Origin: an uncultured Pseudoxanthomonas sp.
GTDB taxonomy: Bacteria > Pseudomonadota > Gammaproteobacteria > Xanthomonadales > Xanthomonadaceae
Assembly (NCBI GenBank): GCA_946886405.1
Contig: CAMPIO010000025.1
Span: forward strand, 1 to 40,488
Length of the DNA stretch: 40,488 bases
Direction: 5' to 3'
Part shown: in pieces, positions 16,497 to 24,279 of the stretch
How positions within the stretch are numbered: position 1 is the first letter of the stretch
Layout of the letters: every line of letters starts with the position of its first letter
Program-made: the position numbers and the translations under genes
The notes under the pieces: model-generated
Databases searched by the model: none
What the model was told of the DNA's origin: nothing
What the model saw: only the letters and a program-made list of their open reading frames with translations

Positions 16497-17681
16497 TCAT
16501 GCCAGGTCGATGGTGATGGCGGCCGCAGCATCGCGCGCTACTGCGCGTGCGGCATCCGTGTGTTCGCCGCGCGCGAGCGTCACGCCGACGCGACGATGGC
16601 CTTCCACGCGTGGCTTGCCGAACAGGCGCAGCGCGGTGTCGGGCACCGCCAGCGCGCCCTCGACATTGCCGAACACCGGCACGCCGTGACCGTGCGCCAA
16701 CATTGCGCACGATGCGGACGGACCGCTCTGGCGGATCACCGGGATCGGCAGACCGAGGATGGCGCGCGCATGCAACGCGAACTCCGACAGTTCCTGCGAG
16801 ACCAGCGTGACCAGGCCGGTATCGTGCGGGCGCGGCGAGACTTCGCTGAACCAGACGTCGTCGCCTTTCACGAACAGCTCCACGCCGAACAGGCCCCATC
16901 CGCCCAGATCGCCGGTCACCGCCCTGGCGATCTGCTGCGCACGCTCCCGTGCGCGCAGCGACATCGGTTGCGGCTGCCAGCTCTCTCGGTAGTCGCCATC
17001 CTGCTGCCAGTGGCCGATCGGCTCGCAGAAGGATGTGCCACCGGCATGGCGCACGGTCAGCAGGGTGATCTCGTAATCGAAGTCGATGAAGCCTTCGACG
17101 ATGCAGCGACCCGCACCCGCACGACCGCCGGTCTGGGCGTAATCCCACGCGGCGTCGATATCGGCTTCGCTGCGCAGCGTGCTCTGGCCCTTGCCGGACG
17201 AGGACATCACCGGCTTCACGACGCACGGCAGCCCGATCTCGCGCACGGCTTCGCGGTATTCATCCTGCGTATCGACGAAGCGGTACGGCGACGTGGGCAG
17301 GCCCAGCGTTTCGGCCGCGAGGCGACGGATGCCTTCGCGGTCCATCGTCAGCCGCGCGGCACGTGCGGTCGGAATCACCCGCGCTGCGCCTTCCGCCTCC
17401 AGCGCCACCAGCGTCTCCGTGTGGATCGCCTCGATCTCGGGCACGACGAGGTGCGGCTGTTCCTGCGCGATCAGGGCGCGGATCGCGGCCGGGTCCAGCA
17501 TGTCCAGTACGTGCGAACGGTGCGCCACCTGCATCGCAGGCGCGCCGGAGTAACGGTCGGCAGCGATCACTTCCACCCCCAGCCGTTGCAGTTCGATGGC
17601 CACCTCCTTGCCCAGCTCGCCCGACCCCAGCAGCAGGACGCGGGTCGCATGGGGGGACAGCGGGGTGCCGAACGTGGTCAT
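16497..17681 (-). CDS. purT: formate-dependent phosphoribosylglycinamide formyltransferase
   Basis: ATP-grasp enzyme that converts GAR, formate and ATP to formyl-GAR in purine synthesis, an alternative to folate-dependent PurN. The 394 residues equal the E. coli enzyme (392) in length. The N-terminal domain begins [20 protein letters not shown]; the ATP-grasp core contains [14 protein letters not shown] and later [16 protein letters not shown], typical of PurT/PurK. The ATG at 17681 fits the family start; the ORF extending to 17753 is out of family. Downstream, on the same strand, follows a small unknown gene. Upstream lies the divergent SPFH operon promoter. Confidence 0.95.
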   Translation of the reverse strand: MTTFGTPLSPHATRVLLLGSGELGKEVAIELQRLGVEVIAADRYSGAPAMQVAHRSHVLDMLDPAAIRALIAQEQPHLVVPEIEAIHTETLVALEAEGAARVIPTARAARLTMDREGIRRLAAETLGLPTSPYRFVDTQDEYREAVREIGLPCVVKPVMSSSGKGQSTLRSEADIDAAWDYAQTGGRAGAGRCIVEGFIDFDYEITLLTVRHAGGTSFCEPIGHWQQDGDYRESWQPQPMSLRARERAQQIARAVTGDLGGWGLFGVELFVKGDDVWFSEVSPRPHDTGLVTLVSQELSEFALHARAILGLPIPVIRQSGPSASCAMLAHGHGVPVFGNVEGALAVPDTALRLFGKPRVEGHRRVGVTLARGEHTDAARAVARDAAAAITIDLA

Positions 17682-17746
17682 GGGGTCTTTCCGGAAAAAG
17701 GGGCGCCAGTGTAACGGTGGTCCCGACGGACGGCAGGACATTCGTG

Positions 17747-17774
17747 TTGACATCTGATATCAAATTGATATCTT
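17747..17774 (+). promoter_or_regulatory. promoter of the SPFH/Arc/DUF4177 operon
   Basis: A consensus -35 TTGACA (17747-17752) is followed after 16 nt by TATCTT (17769-17774), which matches the -10 consensus at four of six positions. The start would fall near 17781, about 20 nt before the 40-residue peptide gene. The spacer and -10 contain two GATATC boxes. Confidence 0.7.
17755..17773. promoter_or_regulatory. double GATATC operator overlapping the promoter
   Basis: GATATC palindromes at 17756-17761 and 17767-17772 are 11 bp apart, about one helical turn, as expected for two ribbon-helix-helix dimers on one face of DNA. They cover the spacer and the -10 element, so binding would repress. 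The operon itself encodes an Arc-type ribbon-helix-helix protein, the natural candidate for autorepression; that is inference. Confidence 0.5.
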
Positions 17775-17801
17775 TCTATCCGACAACAAGGGGGCCTCAC
17801 C

Positions 17802-17924
17802 ATGCTTCACGTGATCCACCAGATCCAGCGCCACTGGCCATCCCAGGCGCACAAGGTCGTCCCCGTCCTGCTCATCCTCTCCGTCGCCCTGCTTACGCTG
17901 GGTGCCGGCCTGTCGCTGCTGTGA
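17802..17924 (+). CDS. 40-residue single-pass membrane peptide
   Basis: A short reading frame from the ATG at 17802 to TGA at 17924 with a ribosome-binding site AAGGGGG (17788-17794). The product starts MLHVIHQIQRHWPSQAHKVV and continues as one hydrophobic helix (about 20-40, rich in Leu/Val) to the C-terminus, with the basic, His-rich end predicted to be cytoplasmic. It is the first gene behind the operon promoter and ends 18 nt before the SPFH gene. I know no named family; it may be a small partner of the SPFH protein or a leader peptide. It is too short for routine gene calling. Confidence 0.6.
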   Translation: MLHVIHQIQRHWPSQAHKVVPVLLILSVALLTLGAGLSLL

Positions 17925-17942
17925 CCCCCTGAGACCAACACC

Positions 17943-18806
17943 ATGAAAGAGAACGCCACGTCATCGCTGCCCGGAATCCCGACCCTGCTCGGCCTGCTGA
18001 TGCTGGGCCTGGGGATCATTGCCATGTTCATCATGGGCGCCGCAGACAAGCAGCCTGCCTACATGGTCGTGGCCGCCGTGCTCGGCTTCGTGCTCATGTT
18101 CCTGATGGCCGGTCTTTACAAGCTGGAACCCAACCAGTCTGCGGTGCTCAGCCTGTTCGGCAAGTATGTCGGCACGGTGAAGGACAACGGCCTGCGCTGG
18201 AACAACCCCTTCTTCACCAAGCGCAAGATCTCGCTGCGCATCCGCAACTTCGAAAGCAGCCGGCTGAAGGTCAACGAGCTGGATGGCAGCCCGATCGAGA
18301 TCGCCGCCGTGATCGTCTGGCAGGTGGTCGATTCGGCCGAGGCCGTGTTCAACGTCGACGACTACGAAAGCTTCGTGCACATCCAATCCGAATCCGCACT
18401 GCGTGCGATGGCGTCCAGCTATCCGTACGACCAGCACGAGGAAGGCCAGATCGCCCTTCGCAGCCATCCGCAGGAGATCTCGCAGCACCTGCAGGAGCAG
18501 ATCGCCGAACGCCTGGGCAAGGCCGGCGTGGACGTGATCGAAGCGCGCATCAGCCACCTCGCCTACGCACCGGAGATCGCCCAGGCCATGTTGCAGCGCC
18601 AGCAGGCCAATGCGGTGATCGCCGCGCGCACGCGCATCGTCGCCGGCGCGGTGGGCATGGTGGAGATGGCGTTGGCGGAACTGCAGAAGAACGACGTGGT
18701 GAAGCTGGACGAAGAGCGCAAGGCGCAGATGGTCAGCAACCTGCTGGTCGTGCTGTGCGGCGAGCGCGGCACCCAGCCCATCGTCAATACCGGCTCCATC
18801 TACTGA
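17943..18806 (+). CDS. SPFH/band 7 (stomatin-like) membrane protein
   Basis: A 287-residue SPFH protein. Two transmembrane helices at the N-terminus (about 12-31 and 39-57) precede the SPFH domain (about 60-230: [61 protein letters not shown]), then a helical region with [18 protein letters not shown] and a conserved-looking tail. Such proteins oligomerise in membranes and organise microdomains. This type occurs next to Arc-like regulators in many bacteria and is sometimes called a slipin, but the link to the small neighbours suggests a separate function, still unknown. It is the second gene of the five-gene operon. Confidence 0.88.
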   Translation: MKENATSSLPGIPTLLGLLMLGLGIIAMFIMGAADKQPAYMVVAAVLGFVLMFLMAGLYKLEPNQSAVLSLFGKYVGTVKDNGLRWNNPFFTKRKISLRIRNFESSRLKVNELDGSPIEIAAVIVWQVVDSAEAVFNVDDYESFVHIQSESALRAMASSYPYDQHEEGQIALRSHPQEISQHLQEQIAERLGKAGVDVIEARISHLAYAPEIAQAMLQRQQANAVIAARTRIVAGAVGMVEMALAELQKNDVVKLDEERKAQMVSNLLVVLCGERGTQPIVNTGSIY

Positions 18807-18819
18807 CGGGCCACGCCGC

Positions 18820-19095
18820 ATGCACGCGCTCGTACCGGTCATCATCGCGCTCTCCGGCCTCCCCGCGCTCTTCATCGGCGCGTGGGCGAGTCGGACACGC
18901 GACCCGCGCTCGGGTGGCATGGCCCTGCACTGGGTGCTGATCGGCCTGGCGATCCAGGCCGGCGCGATCGGCCTGTACTGGGCGGGCGATGACGACCGCA
19001 TGGCACAGGGCGCCGTGATCACGATGGTGGTGCTGGTGAACGCGCTGATCGTCTCGATGGTGTTGCAGCTGCGCCGCAACAGGAAGCGCCCGTGA
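18820..19095 (+). CDS. small three-TM membrane protein
   Basis: A 91-residue protein with three predicted transmembrane helices (about 5-22, 36-54, 63-83) and a strongly basic C-terminus (RRNRKRP). No named family recognised. It starts 13 nt after the SPFH stop, and its TGA overlaps the GTG of the Arc-type gene (GTGA), so it is translationally coupled within the operon. It may form a membrane complex with the SPFH protein. Confidence 0.7.
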   Translation: MHALVPVIIALSGLPALFIGAWASRTRDPRSGGMALHWVLIGLAIQAGAIGLYWAGDDDRMAQGAVITMVVLVNALIVSMVLQLRRNRKRP

Positions 19096-19292
19096 GCGAG
19101 AAGCAGGACAAGAAAGCCTACCCGCTGCGCATCAGCGCCGACGTGGTCGCTGCGGCGCAGCGATGGGCCGACGACGAACTGCGATCGCTCAATGCCCAGA
19201 TCGAATACGTGCTGCGCGACGCACTGCGCAAGGCGGGCCGGCTGCCGAAGACCGGCACCACCCCGGACGACACCAAGAAGGAATCGACATGA
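19092..19292 (+). CDS. Arc-type ribbon-helix-helix DNA-binding protein
   Basis: A 66-residue protein with the Arc/MetJ-like pattern: a short beta strand (about 9-14, AYPLRI) followed by helix A (16-28, [13 protein letters not shown]) and helix B (31-47, [17 protein letters not shown]), then a disordered polar tail (50-66). Ribbon-helix-helix dimers insert the strands into the major groove. Its likely target is the pair of GATATC boxes in the promoter of this same operon. The GTG start at 19092 overlaps the previous stop, and its own stop overlaps the ATG of the DUF4177 gene. Confidence 0.85.
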   Translation: MSEKQDKKAYPLRISADVVAAAQRWADDELRSLNAQIEYVLRDALRKAGRLPKTGTTPDDTKKEST

Positions 19293-19468
19293 ACCACCGA
19301 TGGAGCCACAAGGTCATCGAGGTCCCTTACAAGATGTTCGCGGGCAAGCTCACCGACCGCATCCAGCAGGAACTGGACAAGATGAGCGCGCAGGGATGGG
19401 AACTGGTCAGCACTCTCTTCATCGAGCATGAGGTCTCGGTGCGCCTGTTCTTCAAGAAGCCGGCCTGA
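19289..19468 (+). CDS. DUF4177 protein
   Basis: A 59-residue soluble protein matching DUF4177: an N-terminal strand ([12 protein letters not shown]), an amphipathic helix ([14 protein letters not shown]) and the hallmark GWELVS followed by a beta hairpin. The ATG overlaps the stop of the Arc-type gene (ATGA), so it is translated by coupling. The function of the family is not known; its linkage here to SPFH and Arc genes is the only context. It is the last tightly spaced gene of the operon; the next gene starts 10 nt on. Confidence 0.8.
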   Translation: MNHRWSHKVIEVPYKMFAGKLTDRIQQELDKMSAQGWELVSTLFIEHEVSVRLFFKKPA

Positions 19469-19478
19469 GCGCCCCTCC

Positions 19479-20273
19479 GTGGCAGGACTCGTCAAGCGGA
19501 TCAAACGGATCTGGATCACGCTGGGGTTGGCGGCGACGGTTGTTTTCACGGTGTGGTGCCTGATCGCCTACTACGCCAATGCGGAGGGCCGTCGTGCAGC
19601 ACGTGGCGACGCGCGCGTCGCGGTCGAGCATCGCGAGGGCCGTTGGGTATTCATGCCGCGCCACCGACCACCGCAGGCGACCGGCCTGCTGTTCTACGCC
19701 GGCGCACTGGTGGACCCGCGCGCGTATGCAAGGCTCGCCTACCGGGCGGCGGATGCCGGCTACCCGACCGTGATCGTGGAGCTTCCCCGGCGCGGCGCGT
19801 TCGGGGGTGCGGAAGGCTCGCCGGTGCTCGCGCGTGGCCACGCTGCCATGGCCGCATTGTCGGGCGTGCGGTGCTGGATCGTCGGCGGCCACTCCCGAGG
19901 CGGGGAAGTGGCGTCGCGCCACGCGCTCGCCGACCCCATGGGCACAGCGGCACTGCTGCTGGTCGCGACGTCGCATCCGCGCGACATCGACCTGTCCACG
20001 TTGACCCTGCCGGCCGTCAAGGTGGTCGGCGACCGCGACGGCCTGGCAAGTCCTGACCGCGTGGCCCGCAACCGCCACCTGCTGCCTGCACACACACGAT
20101 GGGTCGTCATCCCCGGCGCCAACCACTCGCAGTTCGGCGACTACGGGTTCCAGCCGGGGGACCACTTCGCCCGGATCACGCGCGACGTCCAGCAACGACG
20201 ACTCGCGCAGGAAATTCATGGCGTGCTCGGCGCCGTCGACACCCGAAGCACGTGCCAACGCGCCCTTCATTGA
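19479..20273 (+). CDS. membrane-anchored alpha/beta hydrolase
   Basis: A 264-residue alpha/beta hydrolase with an N-terminal signal-anchor helix (about 11-33). The nucleophile elbow is G137-H-S139-R-G141, the acid is probably Asp185 or Asp187 (VVGDRDG), and the base is His216 (PGANHSQFGDYG). GLLFYAGALVDPRAY near residue 69 and the overall pattern fit the dienelactone-hydrolase-like family with a GANHSQFG ending. The substrate is unknown. The GTG at 19479, 10 nt after the DUF4177 stop, gives basic residues then the anchor helix; an upstream ATG lies inside the preceding gene. It may extend the SPFH operon. Confidence 0.75.
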   Translation: MAGLVKRIKRIWITLGLAATVVFTVWCLIAYYANAEGRRAARGDARVAVEHREGRWVFMPRHRPPQATGLLFYAGALVDPRAYARLAYRAADAGYPTVIVELPRRGAFGGAEGSPVLARGHAAMAALSGVRCWIVGGHSRGGEVASRHALADPMGTAALLLVATSHPRDIDLSTLTLPAVKVVGDRDGLASPDRVARNRHLLPAHTRWVVIPGANHSQFGDYGFQPGDHFARITRDVQQRRLAQEIHGVLGAVDTRSTCQRALH

Positions 20274-20285
20274 CCTGGTGACCCC

Positions 20286-20831
20286 ATGCAACAGACGCAC
20301 GACTACGAGATCGCCGCCCTGCCCGGGCACGCCGCATTGTGGATATGGCTGCCCATGCTGGGGGCCATCGGCGTGACCATCGCGGCCTTGCTGATGGCGT
20401 CCCCCACCCCGCCGTCGCTCGCCGCATGGCTGACCGTGCCGTTCGTGCTGGCGGTAGGCGTCATGCTCACGCTTGCGATGCGCCGCAGGCGGATCGTGCT
20501 CGACCACCGCACGCTTCGGGTGGAAGCCACGTTCTATACGAAGACGCTGCCGGTCGAATCCATCGACCTGGACAAAGCGCGCGTGCTGAGCCTGGAAGAA
20601 CACACCGACCTGGCGCCGATGCTGAAAACCAACGGCTTCAGCCTGCCCGGCTTCAAGGCTGGCCACTTCCGCCTGCGCAATCTCGGCAAGGCGTTCTGCC
20701 TGGTCACCGATCGCACGCGCGTGCTCACCCTGCCCTTGCGTGATGGTGGCCTGGTGCTGCTCAGCCCCGCGCGTCCTGCCGACCTGCTGGCACGGTTGCG
20801 CGAACTGGCGGCTCCCACGCCGCACCGCTAA
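20286..20831 (+). CDS. bacterial PH-like membrane protein
   Basis: A 181-residue protein with two N-terminal helices (about 17-38 and 45-64) followed by a beta-rich domain (about 67-175: IVLDHRTLRVEATFYTKTLP, then RLRNLGKAFCLVTDRTRVLT) resembling the bacterial pleckstrin-homology fold found after paired membrane helices. The soluble part should face the cytoplasm. No catalytic motif is seen. It begins 12 nt after the hydrolase stop, so it is probably co-transcribed. Family assignment is by pattern only. Confidence 0.6.
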   Translation: MQQTHDYEIAALPGHAALWIWLPMLGAIGVTIAALLMASPTPPSLAAWLTVPFVLAVGVMLTLAMRRRRIVLDHRTLRVEATFYTKTLPVESIDLDKARVLSLEEHTDLAPMLKTNGFSLPGFKAGHFRLRNLGKAFCLVTDRTRVLTLPLRDGGLVLLSPARPADLLARLRELAAPTPHR

Positions 20832-20834
20832 GCT
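20829..20834 (+). promoter_or_regulatory. -10-like TAAGCT placed for a leaderless mRNA
   Basis: TAAGCT, which includes the TAA stop of the PH-like gene, ends exactly 6 nt before the ATG at 20841 of the VanY-type gene. Confidence 0.35.
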
Positions 20835-20840
20835 TCGGGC

Positions 20841-21662
20841 ATGCGACGCCAGTCCACCCGCCCCCTGAAGACACTGCTGCTCAACACCGCACAGATCGAA
20901 CTGTGGCCCGCCGATGTGCTGCGCGCGCGAAGCAATGCCGACGCGCGCGCGATTGCCGGCGCACATACCGTGCTGCGCAGGAAACAGGACGGTCACTACC
21001 TCGCCGCAATATCGACGCATGCAGTGCGTCCACTGGTCCCGGGCCTGTTCCGCGAACCGGGACTCGACGACGCATGGGACGCACTCGACCGGCTCGAGCA
21101 GACGACGCGAGGCATTGACGCAGGTGCACAGCGCGCACTGCCACTGCATGCATTGCAGGAGCGGCTGCACGACCTTGGACTGGACGACACCTACGGCGAA
21201 CGCAGCGGCCTGCCGCTGGTCGCCGAACCGGCGGCGCTGGTGTTTGCGGGACGCGACCGCTATCGCCGACCGTTGTGGCTGGCGGCCGCCGCTGCACGCG
21301 CCTGGCTCGCCATGCAGCGCGCCGCGCACCGTGGCGGCATTTCGCTCGAGGCCATCTCCGGTTACCGCAGCCACGACTACCAACTGGGTATCTTCGCGCG
21401 GAAGCTGGCGCGCGGGCAGACCGTGGAACAGATTCTTACCGTCAACGCTGCGCCCGGCTACAGCGAACACCATGGTGGCCACGCGCTCGATATCGGCGCA
21501 CCGGGCGAACCACCGGCCGAGGAATCGTTCGAGCGCACGCCGGCATTCGCATGGCTCACCCGCCATGCCGGCGACTTCGGTTTCACCATGAGCTATCCGC
21601 GCGACAATCCCCACGGCATCGTCTACGAACCGTGGCATTGGCGTCACCGACCCGTGGCCTGA
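20841..21662 (+). CDS. M15/VanY-type D-alanyl-D-alanine carboxypeptidase
   Basis: A 273-residue zinc peptidase. The C-terminal 130 residues form the VanY domain: ISGYRSHDYQ, S208-E-H210-H-G-G-H-A-L-D217 (SxHxxGxAxD) and E263-P-W-H266, giving ligands His210, Asp217 and His266 with Glu263 as general base. VanY-type enzymes trim the terminal D-Ala of peptidoglycan stems. The N-terminal 130 residues are not part of the catalytic domain, and there is no clear signal peptide, so its location is uncertain: either cytoplasmic or exported by an unrecognised route. It follows the PH-like gene by 9 nt and precedes the FAD enzyme by 5 nt. Confidence 0.8.
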   Translation: MRRQSTRPLKTLLLNTAQIELWPADVLRARSNADARAIAGAHTVLRRKQDGHYLAAISTHAVRPLVPGLFREPGLDDAWDALDRLEQTTRGIDAGAQRALPLHALQERLHDLGLDDTYGERSGLPLVAEPAALVFAGRDRYRRPLWLAAAAARAWLAMQRAAHRGGISLEAISGYRSHDYQLGIFARKLARGQTVEQILTVNAAPGYSEHHGGHALDIGAPGEPPAEESFERTPAFAWLTRHAGDFGFTMSYPRDNPHGIVYEPWHWRHRPVA

Positions 21663-21667
21663 GCCGC

Positions 21668-23080
21668 ATGCGCCGTCGCGAAGCGTTGGGCTATGCGCTG
21701 GCCGCCGGTACGGTCGGCTGCCTACCCGGTTGCAGCGATCCACACGCGTCCGCAGCGTCGGCCCGCGATGTCGCCAACCTCGACACTACCCGCCTCGCCG
21801 GCATTGTCCGGCCAACGACCACTGCCGGCGTGCTGGCGGCATTGCACACGTGGCGCGGTGCCGTCTGCATCGCCGGCGCGCGCTTCAGCATGGGCGGCCA
21901 GACGCGGGAACCCGACGCGCTGCAGCTCGATCTCGCCGGCATGGACCGGATGCTGAAGCTGGATACCGACGCGTGCGTCGTGCGCGTCCAGGCGGGCATG
22001 CGCTGGCGCCACCTGCAGGCACTGCTCGATCCGCATGACCTGTCCGTGAAGGTCATGCAGAGCTACAGCAATTTCAGTGTCGGCGGCTCCGTATCGGTGA
22101 ACTGCCATGGCCGCTACATCGGTGAAAGCGCCATCGCCACGACGGTACGCGCGCTGCAACTCGTCACTGCGGATGGCCGCGCGCTCGAGCTGTCCCGCGA
22201 CCGCGAGCCCGCATGGTTTTCCGCGGTGCTCGGAGGCTATGGCGGCCTCGGCGTGATCACCGAAGTGGAACTGGACCTGGCCCGCAACACCCGCATCGCA
22301 CGCTCGGTGGTGGCGATACCGCTTGACGAGTATCCGGACTGGTTCAAGGCGAACGTGCTGGGCAAAGACGACGTCGTCATGCACAACGCCGACCTGGTGC
22401 CCCCCGACTTCGACGCACCGCTGGCCATTACCTGGTCGCACACGGACATGCCGTTGACCGATGCGCGCCGCCTGATGCCCGAGGGACTGGACTACAGCCG
22501 CGAGCAGAACCTCATCTGGTCGGCGACCGAACTGCCGGGCGGCGATGCGCTCCGTGAGCGCTTCATGACGCGCCGCCTGCAGAGCGAACCGCGCGTCGTG
22601 ATGCGCAACTGCGAAGCCAGCCTGGATGTCGCCTCGATCGAACCGCGCACGCGACGCGTCTCGACATACCTGCTGCAGGAGTATTTCGTCCCTGTCCACG
22701 CCTTCCGCGGTTTCGTGGCCCGGATGCGCACCATCCTCGCCGCTGCGGATGCGGACGTCCTCAACGTGTCCATCCGGCACGCGGCGGCCGATGCCACGTC
22801 ACTGATGCGTTGGGCGGACCGCGACATGTTCTGTTTCGTCCTCTACCACAAGCAGCGTACCTGGCAGGACGCGCGCGCCACCGGATGGACGCGGGCGCTG
22901 ATCGATGCCGCGCTGGACCACGGAGGGCGCTACTACCTGCCCTACCGGTTGCACGCCACCCGACGGCAGTTCGCACGGGCCTACCCGCAGGCTGACCGGT
23001 TCGCCGCGATCAAGCGGGACGTGGATCCGGACAACCGCTTCCGCAACCTGCTGTGGGACCGCTACCTGCCAGGCACCTAG
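21668..23080 (+). CDS. FAD-linked oxidoreductase, lipoprotein/Tat-like signal
   Basis: A 470-residue FAD-binding oxidoreductase of the PCMH/VAO fold. The flavin domain has IVRPTTTAGVLAAL, GARFSMGGQT, SVGGSVSVNCHGRY and GGYGGLGVITEVELDL. The C-terminal part ends with the typical DPDNRFRNLLWDRYLP, as in aldonolactone-oxidase and berberine-bridge relatives. The N-terminus MRRREALGYALAAG carries a twin-arginine-like pattern and a lipobox-like LPGC (Cys22), so export of a folded flavoprotein as a lipoprotein is plausible. The substrate is unknown. ATG at 21668 chosen for this signal. It converges with the AlkA-type gene (7 nt between stops). Confidence 0.78.
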   Translation: MRRREALGYALAAGTVGCLPGCSDPHASAASARDVANLDTTRLAGIVRPTTTAGVLAALHTWRGAVCIAGARFSMGGQTREPDALQLDLAGMDRMLKLDTDACVVRVQAGMRWRHLQALLDPHDLSVKVMQSYSNFSVGGSVSVNCHGRYIGESAIATTVRALQLVTADGRALELSRDREPAWFSAVLGGYGGLGVITEVELDLARNTRIARSVVAIPLDEYPDWFKANVLGKDDVVMHNADLVPPDFDAPLAITWSHTDMPLTDARRLMPEGLDYSREQNLIWSATELPGGDALRERFMTRRLQSEPRVVMRNCEASLDVASIEPRTRRVSTYLLQEYFVPVHAFRGFVARMRTILAAADADVLNVSIRHAAADATSLMRWADRDMFCFVLYHKQRTWQDARATGWTRALIDAALDHGGRYYLPYRLHATRRQFARAYPQADRFAAIKRDVDPDNRFRNLLWDRYLPGT

Positions 23081-23087
23081 TGCGGCG

Positions 23088-23762
23088 TCAGTCCTGCGAA
23101 CGCTTCGTGGGCGCCTTCACCTCGGTACCCGCATCGGCGATCCGCCACAGGTACTGCGCCGCGTAGGTGCGGTAGGGGCGCCATGTCTCGCCCCGCGCCA
23201 CCAGTTCCTTCGGCGTCGGCAGGGTGTCCAGCCTGTCGACGACCTGCGCGCCCTTGCGCACGCCGAGATCGTCGATCGGCAGCACGTCGGGGCGGCCCAG
23301 GCGGAACATCAGCATCATCTCCACCGTCCAGCGCCCGATGCCGCGTATGGGTACCAGTGCCGCGACGATCTCATCCTCGTGCATCGTCGACATCTGCCGC
23401 GGGGTGGGGATTTCGCCACGCTGCTCGCGCGAGGCCAGATCGCGCAGCGCCAATGTCTTGTTGCCGGAAACGCCGCAGGCACGCAGCGCTGCGTCGTCGA
23501 TCCGGCCCAGCGTGTCGTAGTGCAGGCGCGCGCTGCCGATAGCCGTTTCGACACGGCCGACGATCGTGCCGGCTGCCTTGCCGCTCAGTTGCTGGTACAG
23601 GATCGCCCGCGCCAGCGCGTCCACGGGATCGAAGGTTTTCTTCCACGTCGGTTGCGGGTCGATGTAGCCGATGCGCTTCATCCACGTGCCCAGCCGGCGG
23701 TCGCGCCGGGCCAGGTGGTCCCAGGCCTGCTCGGTATCGAAGCCCCGCGCGTGCCGCGGCAT
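23088..23762 (-). CDS. DNA-3-methyladenine glycosylase II, AlkA type
   Basis: A 224-residue base-excision repair glycosylase of the HhH-GPD superfamily. The helix-hairpin-helix is LVPIRGIGRWTVEMMLMF (about 136-153), and the catalytic aspartate is Asp165 (LPIDDLGVRKG). It lacks the N-terminal extra domain of E. coli AlkA (282 residues), as do the short AlkA/Mag-like enzymes. Expected to remove 3-methyladenine and related alkylated bases. It starts 4 nt after the DUF423 stop, so the two genes form an operon. No ada or alkB neighbour is visible. Confidence 0.88.
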   Translation of the reverse strand: MPRHARGFDTEQAWDHLARRDRRLGTWMKRIGYIDPQPTWKKTFDPVDALARAILYQQLSGKAAGTIVGRVETAIGSARLHYDTLGRIDDAALRACGVSGNKTLALRDLASREQRGEIPTPRQMSTMHEDEIVAALVPIRGIGRWTVEMMLMFRLGRPDVLPIDDLGVRKGAQVVDRLDTLPTPKELVARGETWRPYRTYAAQYLWRIADAGTEVKAPTKRSQD

Positions 23763-23766
23763 GGCG

Positions 23767-24135
23767 TCAACGCCGGACGGCGTCGACCGCCCAGATCACC
23801 CAGCCCAGCATCAGTGCAATGCCGCCGGCGGGCGCCAACCGCGTCGACACGCCACCGAGCGAGCCGGCCACCAGGCTGCCCGCGAACAGCAGCGTACCCA
23901 GCAGCAGCAGGCAGAGCGCCACCTTGCCCATGCGCCGCGTCGTACTGGGGGCCAACGCCGCAAGGGCAAGCCCATGGCCGAAGGCAAACAGCGCGGCGGT
24001 CTGCACATGCGATTGCGCCTGTGCGGCTGCGATGCCGTGCGAGGCGTAAGCGGACAGGCCGACGGCGACCGCGGCGAGCAGTCCGCCCCCCAAGGCCAGG
24101 AACGAAGGTTTGCGTTGGCGTCGATCGTAGTTCAT
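23767..24135 (-). CDS. DUF423 (YgdD-like) inner-membrane protein
   Basis: A 122-residue protein with four hydrophobic helices (about 13-31, 43-62, 69-90, 98-117) fitting the DUF423/YgdD family; typical features are the GLSAYASHG and QTAALFAFGHGLALAAL stretches. The function of the family is not established. The ATG at 24135 is the last start before the first helix; the longer frame upstream reads through a region with no family match. It is co-transcribed with the AlkA-type glycosylase downstream. Confidence 0.85.
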   Translation of the reverse strand: MNYDRRQRKPSFLALGGGLLAAVAVGLSAYASHGIAAAQAQSHVQTAALFAFGHGLALAALAPSTTRRMGKVALCLLLLGTLLFAGSLVAGSLGGVSTRLAPAGGIALMLGWVIWAVDAVRR

Positions 24136-24213
24136 CGGCTCACGGGTCCCGGAGTCGGGCGGGCATCCTGCCAGCGGAGGACGTGAAGCCCCGGATTCCC
24201 CATCCCACAAACG

Positions 24214-24240
24214 CAACGCGCCGCATGAAGCGGCGCGTTG
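24214..24240 (-). terminator. 11-bp hairpin downstream of the SRPBCC gene
   Basis: CAACGCGCCGC (24214-24224) and GCGGCGCGTTG (24230-24240) form a perfect 11-bp stem with loop ATGAA. On the minus strand it follows the SRPBCC gene stop by 39 nt and is followed by a weak T-rich stretch (CGTTTGTGG). Confidence 0.7.
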
Positions 24241-24279
24241 GCGTGGAACCGATCATCCGGGACTGGCGTCCGGGAAGGT

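Noticed and set aside
19452..21743. A 763-codon minus-strand open frame across four plus-strand genes
   Set aside because: It spans genes with intact catalytic motifs on the plus strand and has no recognisable domain or start signal.
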